Below are positions 13,101 to 22,866 of a stretch of DNA of 64,000 nt, piece by piece (position 1 is the stretch's first letter; every line of letters starts with the position of its first letter). The position numbers were made by a program, and so were the translations under genes. The notes below the pieces were generated by a model. That model did no database searches and was not told the DNA's origin. It saw only the letters and a list, made by a program, of their open reading frames with translations. Origin of the DNA: Thereva unica (lineage: Eukaryota > Arthropoda > Insecta > Diptera > Therevidae); the NCBI GenBank assembly GCA_949987705.1, contig OX465282.1, positions 12,574,501-12,638,500 of the forward strand, given 5' to 3'.

Positions 13101-16100
13101 TATTTCTTCTGCTCATTCAATCCCTCATGGGTCATAGGGCGGAATCAGTTCCCTCCAGCGGATCCTGTTTTGTGTGGCAGCTTTAATTTTTTTCAACCTG
13201 TCATAATTCGTTTTTTAAGAACCGGAGCCTATATATAGGCAAGTACATTAGCACGCACAGCATGCATGAGGACACACCAATGATAATGGGGACTTGATCG
13301 GAGTCGTTGCAAGAAGCCAGGACTCGATCTTTGTTGTAGGATTGACTAAGTAAGTATAGAACATAAAATATTGGGTCATGCCATAAAATAATGCAATTTT
13401 TCCAAATGCATGTTGTGAAGGTCAGCGCAGAAGGAGTTAAACTACTTAGTATTCTTAGTCCAACGTTTGAAATGTATAGTGAGATTCTAACGGTAATTAT
13501 TTAAACGAAGTAATGGAATCCGCAAAAGCTGTTTACTTTGTTATTGTTTACTTTAGAGTAAGCTAGTGCCAACGATGGTTCAAGAAATTCCGGGGGAGAT
13601 ATTACAATATGAGCTTTGTCCTGGAAGAAGTTTGGAGCTTGACGAAGAGGTCTTGCGAATTTTGATAGAACAAAACTATTTCATCGTAACTTTGTCATCG
13701 TAACTATTGACAAAGTAACCGAGATGCTTGGATTAAGTCATTCAACCGTTAATAGACACCTTCATGACATCGGGAAAGTCAGCAAGCAGAATCAAAGGAA
13801 GTCTAATCGCGCCCAGATAGTGGAGGTGTGGTCTAATTTAGGCCCCTGTGCTGAAAGTCGAGTCGTCACGACATAGCGTCGTTTGAGTCGAGTTGAACAA
13901 AGTGACGTTTCAGTCATTGTGACAATGCTCCAATAAAATGGGGATAGTTCTGTAAGCTTTCAAAATCTCTTGCTATCTTCTCCCACTAGTCTTTAGTGGA
14001 TGGAATTTTCGCGATATAGTTTTATAGTAGGTGAGAATTTCTCATGCAAGTACTCAAAATCTGGTTTTACTACATGTAATAAGTTTACTCATGGAGATAC
14101 ACGGAATGTAATTGTTTTAGAAACATGCTACAAGTATCGACGACCAACCGTATGCGATTATTTATTTATTTACTTTATTTGTATTTATTTATAAGCAAAC
14201 GGAGTTACACAAGAGAAGAGGTGGATAGAAAAAGAGAAGCTTGTTTCCTGAAAATTGTGACTGTAATTCTTTGTAAAGAAGAGGGTAGATCATTCCAGAG
14301 TTTAATCGCATGCCACAAAAAAAGAACGACTAACATTTCGAGACAGATGCGCTGGAGTAAGGAATTTAAGTGATCTCAAGGTTTGCAAAGGGTTAAGGAA
14401 GTCGGAAAGGTAAGAAGAAAGCTTTAGTGTAGAAAACTTTATGTAGAAGAGCTAATGCCATGACAACGAAAAAACAAGAGGTCACAGCCTATTAGTGAAT
14501 TCCGAACAGATGATACACGATCTGATCATCTCAAATGGAAGATCAGGCGTAAGCAATCATTGAATGTAAGGGTGATATTATGTAAGTTGTTTCAATCGAC
14601 TTCTTCATACAAAAATTTAAGATTTTTGTATGGAGAGGTCGATTGAAACAACTTACTTAATACTACCCCAGCATTAAGGTGTTGACGACAGGATGAATCA
14701 TTCACAGTGGTGGTACATAGTAAAGAGGAGATCATTGATATATAATGAAAATAGCAGGGGATAGAACCTTGTGGATACCCGATAACAGATCAAGAGAAAT
14801 GATAGCGCTGACTTAGTTTGGAAATCAGGATCCTGTGCACCACCGATTCGAAGGCTTACGAAAAATCAAGAACTAATATTGCAACTTCGCCTTCAATAAG
14901 AACGAATGCCAGTTTTTATTTTTAGTACAGCGGCTTCAAAACTATGATTTTTTACTGAAACCAGATTGATATTCAGAAATAAAACTATTAGATTCAAGGT
15001 AGCAAGGAAAGAAGAATGCAAATGAGACGGAAATCTGAGATAGTCTGGAGATATTTCATCAAACCGATGCAGTTTGAGGAAATGGAGAGCAGCGGAAGTT
15101 AAAACGGAAGAACTAAGCAAGATCGAGAAGGTGCAGTAGCAGCTATGGAACAGTTGGAGAGGAGTTAATGGCCTCTTCCAGATCCAGTGCTGAAGTGAAT
15201 TTTGCTAACTGTTTATTTCTTTCCCGTTATACTAAGACAAAACCCCGGCGTGTGAAGACTGAAGTAACTAGATTCCTTCTCAGTAGTTTACGAGCTATTT
15301 GAAGGATATCACTGTTTTTCGATGTTAAACTCTCATTAGTATAAACTGGGCTGTCCGCGGCAAAGCTTGGCTTTTCCATTCGCCGAAACAGTGATTCGCG
15401 TTGTTAGTTCATGTCCAATGGCAGATGCAATGGAGGTAAAAATCCGCCTGGAATTGTCAGTTTCGCTTGCGGAAGTCCTTCGGATAACCACATCATGAAG
15501 TCTATATTGTCGCCGAAAGTCCTCAAGATCACTAGACACAATGGAAAGGTCGTTTTGCACAGTCACTAAATCCTTCGATAGTTTGGAAGAGTTGCGTACT
15601 TCATCAAATTGAGAAGACAAGCGAGTCTCAAGCTGCTTCGATCCTCAAGGGCAGCAAATTGTTCATGCAGTATTCGATTGAAGTGCACCAGCAGCCTTTT
15701 TTCTAAGAGCTCAAAGCTGTCATCAGGGGCTGCTATGGACGTCGAACGTGGTGTTCCGCTACTGCTGTAGACACATTTGCTGGACGCATGATCAGGGGTA
15801 TTAATTTTGGCGGGATGTGCACGGACAGATGGAGTAATTTTTCTGGCAGCTGTTCTTGTTTGCGACCTAGACATATTATTTTATTTAGAAAAAGAATGTT
15901 TTACTCCGAAAACATCGAGAGCAAACGAGCCGGAAAGAACAAGCGGGATTTAGACCACATCGAGGATGCATTGATCAAATATTCGCACTCCGTCAGCTAA
16001 TGGAAGAAAGAATTCGTTGCGCAAACGAACTGTCGTCGTTTTCATCGATTTCAAATCCGCTTTCGATTGCGTCGATTGGAACAGCTTGTGGAGAGTCTTG

Positions 16101-19100
16101 AAAACCGAACACGTGCCATTGAGAGTCATCAAACTTCCCCAAGCGTCGTACGATGGCTCAACCAGCAGCGTTCATTTTCGAAGCGATTTATACGTGGAGT
16201 TCCCGATTCAAACGGCTGTCCGACAGGGATACGTCGCTTCGCTACTTGTCTTCAATGTTGTGATCGATGCAATTATGCGTGAAGCATTCGATGGACGACT
16301 CGGAGTTCGATGCGACGACAACAACTTCGTAACCGACTTAATGTTCGCCGACACGGATGCCGAAGCAACGGACATCTTATATGACATTTCCCGCATCGCC
16401 CAGTCATACGGGTTAAAAATCAATGCAGAGAAGACCAAAGTGCTCACAACGGATGGATCGAGGGCCGGTGTTCACCTCACCCACATCAAACAGGTTTCGA
16501 GGTTCAAATATTTGGGATCATTGGTTGAGGAAACGAGAGTAGCATCGACGTCCGACGTTCACAGCCGCATCGGCCAGGCAACACCAACATTCGCCTCGCT
16601 TGATTGGTGCATATGGAAACGAACAAATATTTCCATCAAAACAAAAGTACGCCTTTACCGAACGTTGATCCTTCCGATTCTTCTTTATGGATCTGAAACG
16701 TGGACATCAAACTGGACGTTAAGAAGCTCGAGGTCTTCCAAATGCGATGCTTGAGGCAGATCCTCGGTGTCTCACTACGCGATCGCCTTCGAAACGAGAC
16801 AGTCAGACAAAGATGCCATCAGCAGACACTGATCGAAGAAGAAATGCAAAAGCGTCGACTGCGGTGGTTTGGACATATTTGCCGAATGGATGATGACCGC
16901 TTGCCACGAAAACTTCTCTGGCGAGACCGTCCCGCAGGCTGGAGAATCCAGCGATCGCCACCGAAGAAAACGTGGCTAAAGAATGTCGAGGGTGACCTAA
17001 AGAATCAACGGTTATCAGCTCGGTTCGCGACGTCGCCAAAAACCGGCAAGAGTGGAAACGAATCGTGAATAGAATCGAATCGAGACCCAGCGGCACCGAC
17101 AGCAGCGTATCCGTTGCGGGGACGTCCCGCTCGGACCGCCAGCTAACGGATCAAATAAGAAGAAGACTCCGAAAAGACAAAGCACTCCAGAATTTCTGCC
17201 GGGACGCCACGATAAGTATATGTATTGAAAGTTAGTTTTATGAATGGAAAAGCACGGGGGGAAATGTTTAATAAATAGCAACAGCGGACACATCTATACG
17301 GCAATCATACTTTACTCAAACTCCAAATGAGGGAAACAAATTCCGAATGTTACATTATTGAATCTTGTGGCACAAAGTCGCACACATCAGGGGACAGTAG
17401 GAAACAAGTATCATACCACATGTCGTTGTGTTACCTCAATGGAAACGCGCCTTAAGTTGATTGCTTTGCAAAACCTGGAGATTTCGCCAAAACCTGGCGA
17501 CACCCATACCTATCTGTCTATGAATCATTCATGCACTATACGAATTCATTCTTTGGTGCTTTTGGAAAAGACCAGAAGTCTATTTAAACTATTAGAATTT
17601 CGCCAGCATGCAATCTTAGAGAACTCCCATGATGAATGATGCCCAATATGGAATCAATTCATCGAAATACTATTGTCACATATAAAAGGTTTGATATATA
17701 TAAGGTAATAGGAGATAATGCTATGTATACTAAAAATTTTATAACTAAATAAAAAACAAAGTAACTTCTTACCTTTCATTTAAGTCGAATGGCCTGTAAA
17801 GAAATAAGAGAAAAAAAATTGTATTAGCAATAAATTCAATAAGAGGTTTGAAGTCAATCTGAATTGCGGCTTATAAACTATAAAATTTGCGTGTTAAGAG
17901 CGAAAAACAAAAAAAAATGAATAAATAAATAAAACAACTACATGACCAGGACTTGATAAAAATTACTTTTGTTAGACCAAATGCAAATGTTAATTATACA
18001 GTTTAATTAAATAAAAATCTTCCATTGTATCGAATGGTTATTGACCATTTTATAAATATAAAAAAGGCATTTTTTGATTCAAAATAGAATTAAAGAAAAT
18101 TAATAATTTATTTTTAGTTGAAGATTTATAAAGTTTTAATGTGCGAAGATGAGTTATAGAAAGGTCTGGATTGTATATTTTTCTTTGGAAAAGTTGAAAT
18201 ATGAAAGATACTTTGTTGTGGTAGATTTTCTAATAGGTCTGTTCGCCGAACCAGCTCCTGCTCAACCTGGAGTACAAAGGTTATGGAGGATGCACGGCCC
18301 TCAATTAATCAATTATGACGTCATTGAACAGACTAAGGGAGCGATCATACTGTACCTGACTATTTGTGGGTGAATTGAGCCGTGTCTTATTACCCTTGTG
18401 CTCCAGATTGAGCTGAAAAGCAGCTCGCCGAACATACCAAAGAAGACATCTACATCCCCGCAGGAAGAAAAAATAAGTATTTAGACTATAAGTGATGGGT
18501 AAGAGTTTGATACAATCAAATTATATAACAGATCTGTTCGGCGACTGCTCCATATCAGAAAATAGCGCAAGGGTGATAGTCCGGGAGGCAGCAGAATATT
18601 TTTTTACCTCATTCCTACAAACGTAATATTTATTATACTTAATTTTTATACACTACAAATTAGAACAGTGAAAGTCTACTTAGTCTACTTAGTCTCAGCT
18701 TTTAGCGCTGAAGCCTAGTGATAGTCTACCATTTTGTAAGAGTCGGTATCAAGGGTCTACCATCCACGCAATATGTGGTAAAAATTATCTCGATTACCTT
18801 ATTCCTACATGTACGCCGATATGCTACAAGTCGCTCTGAATTATTGTGCTCACCGATATTAAAATTGATTCTACAAAGCTACTATTTGTTGTGCTTGTAC
18901 GATGATAATTATATGTTCAATATTCTTGGTTTACTCTCAATAGGAACTGGCTAAGAAGTCGATAGACGGGGCATAAGTCGTAGCGCGCGATATTGATTGT
19001 ATATTGCCATTTTGAAAACAATCCAACCCTTTGTATCACTCTGATATGTTGTATTAGTTCGGAAACACCGATCGCGGAAGACAGTTCCACAATTGAGTTG

Positions 19101-22100
19101 TTCTATTTATAAACGAACTACTAAACCGCAATGTGCGCGAAGAGGAGGGCTGTAGTATGTGAGAGTGAGCCTAGTTGGCTAGTCTTGAGTCACGGGAAAA
19201 AAGTTGCCGTGTAGTAGCCAGGAGGTTTCTAATTTCAATGGAAGAGTCGCTATGGTGGAAGAGTCGCTATGGTGGAAGACTCGCTAGCGGTAAAACTTGC
19301 TGAAGGCTGATACATTCCTACGGTGGCTTAAAAGGTCGAGCTTGGATCAAAGGGTGCTATCACCAATGAGTTTGATGGCACGGGTTTGCACTTTGTCCAG
19401 CGAAGCCAAGGTGGTCTTTGGAGCGCCAGCCCAGATATACGAGTTGTATTCGAGGCGGCGCCGAATGTAGGATTTGTAGATTGTAGCCAGTACAGCTGGA
19501 TGAAGGAGGAATTTGCATCTCTTAAGGAATCCAAGGCATTGATACGCTTGTTTGGCTACATGGTATATATGATTATTCCATTGCAGATCAGAAGATTAGG
19601 TCACGCCCAGGATGTTAAGAGATGGGTCAGCTTTTACATTAACCTTGCCCATTGAAATAGGGGGAAGGTTTGTGCAGGTTTTTGGTGGAGATAAGAGAGT
19701 ACTTTGATTTCAACGGGTTGAACTCAACACAATTCTTCGGTCCCAATCAAGAAAGAGTTCAATGTCCATGTTGAGAGAGTCGGACATGAGCTCTCGGTCT
19801 GAGAGACAAGGACTGGCGCTTGCTTGTCTTACGCTGTCCAAGGGATGGAGTAACGCAGAGTACCGTCATCGGCGAAACTATGAAGTGGGTTGGTAGGAAT
19901 TGAGAGCAAATCATTAATTAATATGAGAAAGAGAACAGGAGAGAGGATTGATCCTTGGGGAACACCGGCCAAGATGAAGTGAGGGTTGGATTCGACGCCA
20001 TCCAATACTACCTTAATTGAACGACCAGAAGGAAAGCTCTTAATCCAGTTCCTTAGAACTAAGTTGATACCAATAGCTTGAGTTTAGGACAGCAGAGCGG
20101 GATGCCATACACTATCGAAAGCCTTGGAAATATCCAGAGCGCAACCAGACTCGCCAAAGCTATGGATGCTTCGGTTGAGATGCTCGATTAGACAGACAAG
20201 AAGGTCGCCAGTAGACCTTTTGGTCTAAAGCCGTACTGCCTGTGGTGTACGATTACATTGGAATCTAGATATTCTATTGATTATTGCCTCCATGATTTTG
20301 GAAAGAATAGAAGTAATTGCTATTGGGCGTTAGTTTAAGGGGTCGCTGGCTTCACATTTTTTTGGGATTGGCTGAACATGAGCTAGTTTCCAAGAGTCGG
20401 GATACACTCCGGAAAAGTAAGACAAGGCAAAAAATTTGCGCAGGGGTTTAGCCAAAGGTGAGGCACATTTTGTAAGTACCATAGGAGGGATTTTGCCGGG
20501 GCCAGTGGATTTATTGAACTTGACATCAATAAATCCACTGGCCCCGGCAAAATCCTAAGAGAGGCATTTAGGAGGTTTGAGGCACCTAAATACCTCGCGG
20601 GTCCTGAAATGAACCCCGTCCATTGAGTGGGTGGTATTCTCGAGAGTGAGAGGTGACATAGCAGCATCGGGTAAAAAAGAGATGCTAAAAGGTCGGCCTT
20701 GGGGTTGCTTTCTGTTATCACTTTCTTGTTGTGAAAAAAAGGAGGTGTTCAGGAGGAAGTAAAATTCTTCTTGATAGTTACCAAGGATCAAAGTTTTTAT
20801 TGCTTGTAGTGGAGTTAAGAATCTTACTTCTCAATCTATCATCAAATGATGGTTTGACTTTTCCGATGATGGAATTACACGAGTTTCTCAATTGATGTAC
20901 TCACGATGAAGTGGCTCGTTAGGCAAACGTCTGTATGCTCTATATAGGCGGCTTCTTAAGCTTTAATTGCATCCATGCATTAGTCCATTAAACCATCTGT
21001 TCAGCCTAGGCTTCACAGATTTGGTAGAATGAGGGATGAACAAGCGCATATCCGCTCGTATAATTTTGGCGACCCTTGCGCACACATGTGACACATCGTA
21101 TTGGCAATATGGAAACACAAATCCCAGTCAGTGGCTTGGAAGAAGCAAATAAGACCCAACCAGTTGTCGTTCCCCTAGTGCCACACAGTTCTTGTAAGAG
21201 CTGTGGTGGTTGTGGTCGAGGATGGATATGGGAAATAAGCGCTAATTAGTTTGTGGTCGGAGTTGCCAAGAGGTGAGCCAAACTTGACGGAATACCGCGT
21301 CAGATGAGAAGTAAGAAACAGATAAAGGAGATGGGCTCCTTGACCTGGAATATTAGAGACTCTCGTAGGACATTTAACAAATTGGTGTATGTTGTTGAGG
21401 CTCACCAAGAGCTCGGCGTCTTTGCCAGGAACATTGGTGCCATTTGAGTAATTTAGGCAATATATATTGTGAACGTTGAAATCAACCGCAAAAATGATTT
21501 CACTCTCCGGGGGAAATAAAAATCCGGAAATCTGTTCAAAAATAACATCGAAGGCTGAGGTGGTGGCTTCATTACTAATATTTGGACTCCCATATAAAAA
21601 AAACACAGAAGATATACATAGTTTCAGTCTTGTAGATATATAAGGCATTGATATATTGTTTACTCACATAATCGATAATTTGTTATTATTGAACCCAGCG
21701 CTAAAAAATCGGTAAACTTTCACTTTTCTAATTTGTAGTGTATAAAAATTAAGTATAATAAATATTACCTTTGTAGGAATGATGTCAAGAAATATAACGC
21801 TGCCTCCGAGACTATAATGATACACAGCCCAATGCATTGACTCAATTCCTCCGCAAACTCGACTCTCATCCCTTCCTTGGCCTATCAATGACGTATTAAA
21901 TAAGTCATGTATCCTCATCCTTCTGATTTCTTTTGAGCCGTAGCAGTCGACGAACAGACCTAATTGGTTAAGCACAATCCGGGCCTACAAAATTTGTTTA
22001 TGAAGTTATAAAAAATTAAAAGAAAAAATGTAGTTTTGAATCAACAAATGCCTTTTCCCCGCTGATGCCGTGTAACCAATCGAGACACCACAAACACAAG

Positions 22101-22866
22101 AATGACAACAAACCCACAGGAAAACTATAAAAATATTTACAAAAGTTATCTTTAAAGAATAAAAAACAAATTTTGAAAACATTAAAACGTATAAAAGAAA
22201 AATCAATGGAAGACATAAGACCTGTCGATTACACCCTGGTCATCGACGTGTGCCTGACTATCAACCTGCCATTTAGAGGTTGAGTCCATTGCGAAGTTGC
22301 TATCGGTGTTGGAATCTTCGAATGCTGGTGGCGGCGGTGCAATTTCTGATCCAGATCCAGAATTTAGCATGTACGATGGTGAAAAGTTCGCGGTACCCGG
22401 TATATAATCAGCGGCATCAACTTCCATTTCCTCTTCGGCGGATGCTGGACTGGAAGTTGGTGCAACAACAACAGCAGCTGACAATGACGACGGCGGTAGC
22501 GACGACAACAGCTTGTAGTGGGTGTTTTATTTGTCCTGCAGCCTTCTCGTTATAAAAATCCACCACAAATTATTTTGTATATTTTAGTTTGTTACACACT
22601 GCACGGATGGGGGACACTCAAAAAATTTATTCCACTGTATTATTGTTTAGTTTTTTTGTTTGTTTTTGGCTTGAAATGGTTTTCTTATTTTTAGCGAATT
22701 TGTGTTAAAAACGTTTTTTTAAAGCGCTGCAAAGACACAGAAACAAAAGGGGGATGATTTATTAAAACTGTATTTACCTATCCATGTGATTATTTGGCTG
22801 ATGCTGCTGTTGTTCAACATCAATTTTCGGCCGCTTCCGCAACATTCCCAAAAAGCTTTCCAACAT
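4149..22866 (-). CDS. BAG2: BAG family molecular chaperone regulator 2 (BAG2-like)
   Basis: The minus-strand gene is assembled from exons 22866-22778, 17793-17773, 9063-8921 and 4519-4149. All junctions are GT-AG and phases agree, giving 624 nt and 207 aa, close to the roughly 210 aa usual for BAG2. Exon 1 starts MLESFLGMLRKRPKID. Exon 3 encodes the coiled-coil start VLDQLDTRVEKLRKDA. The last exon encodes GEREEI-like AEREEIYCYIQ, then EESLHQVNVLIDSL, DPVTSRQRCQTFLNACG and the C-terminal signature LGCTLDDQKNIKKRLQAL. BAG2 binds the Hsp70 ATPase domain as a nucleotide-exchange factor and inhibits CHIP ubiquitin ligase; it acts in the cytosol. Introns of about 5.0, 8.7 and 4.4 kb are packed with transposon remains. 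An additional in-frame exon may exist at 22222-22449. Exon calls are by eye. Confidence 0.93.
4730..4965 (+). mobile_element. Family A LINE fragment (RT palm start)
   Basis: Degenerate plus-strand RT sequence contains AGVPQGFIPSPILFLIFINN, the RT region just before the catalytic block. It matches the same part of the 26.9 kb and 57 kb copies. It sits in BAG2 intron 3, the intron between the last two coding exons. Confidence 0.75.
4998..5131. repeat. Small foldback element
   Basis: Inverted arms of about 25 bp at 4998-5022 and 5106-5131 (CGAACAAGGCGGCAGACTGC and its near-complement) enclose 83 bp. This could be a MITE or a remnant of a longer TIR element. It directly follows a LINE fragment. 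Confidence 0.6.
5270..6345 (+). mobile_element. Family B (RTE-like) LINE, 3' part, frame-broken
   Basis: The plus-strand remains of a reverse transcriptase run from the fingers/palm to the 3' end. Visible blocks are SGVRQGCLLSPLLFLIVIND, LDYADDICLLAH (catalytic YADD intact) and, after a frameshift near 5650, VDKFCYLGSIITENGG and LFNSNVKAVLLYGCETW. The C-terminal RRKWNWVGHTLRRDN and VGRPRTTWRRTLLAEAA blocks are typical of RTE-like elements related to BovB/CFDP2 proteins. The frame shift and missing 5' half mean the copy is dead. It lies inside BAG2 intron 3. Its 3' flank carries GTTAGGTTAGGTTAG near 6354. Confidence 0.85.
6346..6689. other. No gene seen
   Basis: This stretch of BAG2 intron 3 has stop codons in all frames and no motif I recognise. 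It probably consists of decayed repeat sequence. Confidence 0.4.
6690..7500 (-). mobile_element. Decayed ORF1 (gag-like) of an R1/LOA-type LINE
   Basis: Several minus-strand frames read together as a broken ORF1. Recognisable pieces are IVITVIDESDPDGIVLSDKW followed by RKIEVRLATILL (near 7415-7510), and MEEIPSRPRTRSWIPAEPTE (near 7240-7300). Further frames at 7166-6933 and 6899-6690 are acidic and proline-rich. The arrangement resembles the N-terminal ORF of LOA/R1 elements, but frameshifts prevent certainty. It is oriented opposite to the RT fragment that follows. Confidence 0.5.
7831..8460 (+). mobile_element. Family E (R1/LOA-like) RT C-terminus with start of RNase H
   Basis: Plus-strand frames give the post-palm RT segment (NLGINLQKTAIVSFTNRRKL, then NEAKYLGIILDQKLSW). 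After a gap there is a connection region, then FTDGSK near 8375, the first strand of an RNase H domain. The frames are interrupted and the element is incomplete. Confidence 0.7.
9501..9958. repeat. MITE-like element with 22-bp inverted ends
   Basis: The ends are TAGCTGCGTTCCTTTTCTGC-TA at 9501-9522 and its near-perfect complement at 9937-9958. A partial internal copy of the end motif lies near 9899. There is no coding capacity. The element lies in BAG2 intron 2, the intron between the micro-exon and exon 3. Confidence 0.7.
10006..11594 (-). mobile_element. Tc1-like DNA transposon, decayed, both ends present
   Basis: TIRs start CACTACC(A/G)TGCAAAAG at both ends, are flanked by TA at 10004-10005 and 11595-11596, and extend about 90 bp at high similarity. 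The transposase is on the minus strand. A helix-turn-helix part (RPRKTNPADDRHILLMSKQN) is near 10960-11030, a catalytic block with WIDESKFEIF and GEGSAMVWGYF near 10640-10800, and the C-terminal part FQQDNDSKN and PQSPDVNPIDLLWDELDR at 10227-10538. Family proteins use a DDE triad; the first D, the middle D and the glutamate of WDELDR are visible. Frameshifts split the gene, so it is inactive. Confidence 0.92.
11600..13105. other. Repeat-derived DNA without an intact gene; LINE remnant near 12120-12300
   Basis: No host exon is visible. The segment near 12120-12300 has antisense wording shared with family A LINE 3' regions (ATCTAGTGTTGCGGG and the following histidine/arginine-rich C-terminal coding). 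The rest is unrecognised. Confidence 0.4.
13110..13185 (-). mobile_element. Family B LINE 3'-end fragment
   Basis: The segment TCCCTCATGGGTCATAGGGC with the following TTCCCTCCAGCGGA is the complement of the 3' end seen at 6280-6325, 24505-24560 and 45260-45305. Only the last coding residues are present. Confidence 0.7.
13560..13810 (+). mobile_element. Mariner transposase N-terminal fragment, frame-broken
   Basis: Read across three frames, the segment gives CQRWFKKF at the start, LDEEVLRILIEQN, then VTEMLGLSHSTVNRHLHDIG and KVSKQN. This is the paired helix-turn-helix region of mariner-type transposases. The catalytic domain is absent. Confidence 0.75.
13845..13925. repeat. TIR-like segment shared with 44740-44842
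   Basis: GGCCCCTGTGCTGAAAGTCG, with AGTGACGTTTCAGTC some 60 bp on, recurs in inverse orientation near 44742-44842. The two look like remains of one non-autonomous DNA element. Confidence 0.5.
14582..14656. repeat. 35-bp near-perfect hairpin
   Basis: Arms at 14582-14616 and 14622-14656 are complementary over 35 positions with a 5-nt loop (TTAAG). The only two differences are T/C and would be G-U wobbles in RNA transcribed from the plus strand. It may be a foldback remnant or a small-RNA precursor-like hairpin. Confidence 0.75.
14740..15130 (-). mobile_element. Highly decayed non-LTR RT fragment
   Basis: Minus-strand reading shows a YPQGSI-like block near 14765-14785 and a region resembling the D-x-x-K-A-F block near 14850, in the right order for an RT. 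Many stops interrupt it. The family is uncertain. Confidence 0.45.
15336..15880 (-). mobile_element. LINE ORF1-like remnant with coiled coil
   Basis: Two overlapping minus-strand frames (15874-15566 and 15620-15336) join to a basic start (MSRSQTRTAARKITPSV), a helical stretch (ELLEKRLLVHFNRIL), a coiled coil (QFDEVRNSSKLSKDLVTVQN) and then RRQYRLHDVVIRRTS. The coiled coil followed by an N-x-V-I-R/S-G-type start is the layout of ORF1 in Jockey/CR1 elements. It faces away from the RT next to it. Confidence 0.5.
15930..17175 (+). mobile_element. Family C non-LTR retrotransposon, RT and 3' end
   Basis: Plus-strand frames start with a piece reading CIDQIFALRQLMEERIRCA near 15970, then continue at 16017-16754 with VVVFIDFKSAFDCVDWNSLW, TAVRQGYVASLLVFNVVID and LKINAEKTKVL. 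A shift near 16700 leads to MRCLRQILGVSLRDRL and RRLRWFGHICRMDDDRLPRK at 16700-17068. The catalytic box reads FADTDAE where family members have F/Y-A-D-D, so the second aspartate is lost. The 3' end, with CGGCACCGACAGCAGCGTA and an AATAAGAAGAAG tail, is the one found alone at 321-549 and 47656-47846. Confidence 0.85.
17176..17772. other. BAG2 intron 2, unrecognised part
   Basis: No gene or repeat end is recognised between the family C LINE and the micro-exon. Confidence 0.4.
17773..17793 (-). CDS. BAG2: 21-nt micro-exon of the BAG2-like gene
   Basis: The exon is bounded by TTTACAG upstream and GTAAGAAG downstream on the minus strand. It encodes PFDLNE plus split arginine codons on both sides (AG|G and AG|A). 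It is the only segment I found that joins exon 1 to the coiled-coil exon in frame. Its length is a multiple of three, so skipping would keep the frame. Confidence 0.82.
18576..18714 (+). repeat. Left arm of a large inverted repeat
   Basis: About 130 bp here, including CATTCCTACAAACGTAATAT and CACTACAAATTAGAACAGTG, is present as its complement at 21688-21815 at roughly 85-90% identity by eye. A short tandem duplication (CTTAGTCTA) lies inside this arm. Confidence 0.75.
19320..21650 (-). mobile_element. Old family A LINE copy with endonuclease and RT
   Basis: Reading the minus strand, an apurinic-type endonuclease remnant lies at 21648-21175 (IIFAVDFNVHNIY, then FGSPLGNSDHKLI, the terminal SDH motif). 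An RT remnant follows from 20790 to about 19320 with NKSTGPGKIPPMVL and VPQGSILSP-type blocks. Frameshifts are frequent. It is the longest family A copy here and shows that the family carries EN plus RT. Confidence 0.82.
20488..20555. repeat. Perfect 30-bp palindrome inside the old family A LINE
   Basis: Arms at 20488-20517 and 20526-20555 (GGATTTTGCCGGGGCCAGTG plus ten bases) are exactly complementary with an 8-nt loop. One arm is normal LINE coding sequence (FNKSTGPGKI on the minus strand); the other is an inverted duplicate of it. Confidence 0.85.
21688..21815 (-). repeat. Right arm of a large inverted repeat
   Basis: This is the complement of 18576-18714. The two arms flank about 3 kb that includes an old family A LINE copy, all inside BAG2 intron 1. 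Confidence 0.75.
22222..22449 (-). CDS. Possible cassette or alternative 5' exon of the BAG2-like gene
   Basis: A minus-strand open stretch (open from about 22526 to 22203) lies in BAG2 intron 1. Using the acceptor CAACTTCCAG and the donor CGACAG|GTCTTATG gives a 228-nt exon, exactly 76 codons, entering and leaving in the same phase as the flanking exons. It would therefore add 76 residues and still join the micro-exon. The encoded sequence is acidic and disordered (SAEEEMEVDAADYIPG, then proline- and serine-rich). An in-frame ATG at EEEM could instead make it an alternative first exon. The donor is weak (GTCTTA). No homology is recognised; a spurious open frame remains possible. Confidence 0.42.

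Noticed and set aside
22280..22555. Plus-strand 91-codon frame
   Set aside because: Glutamine/threonine-rich mirror of the minus-strand acidic frame, which has splice sites in BAG2 phase.
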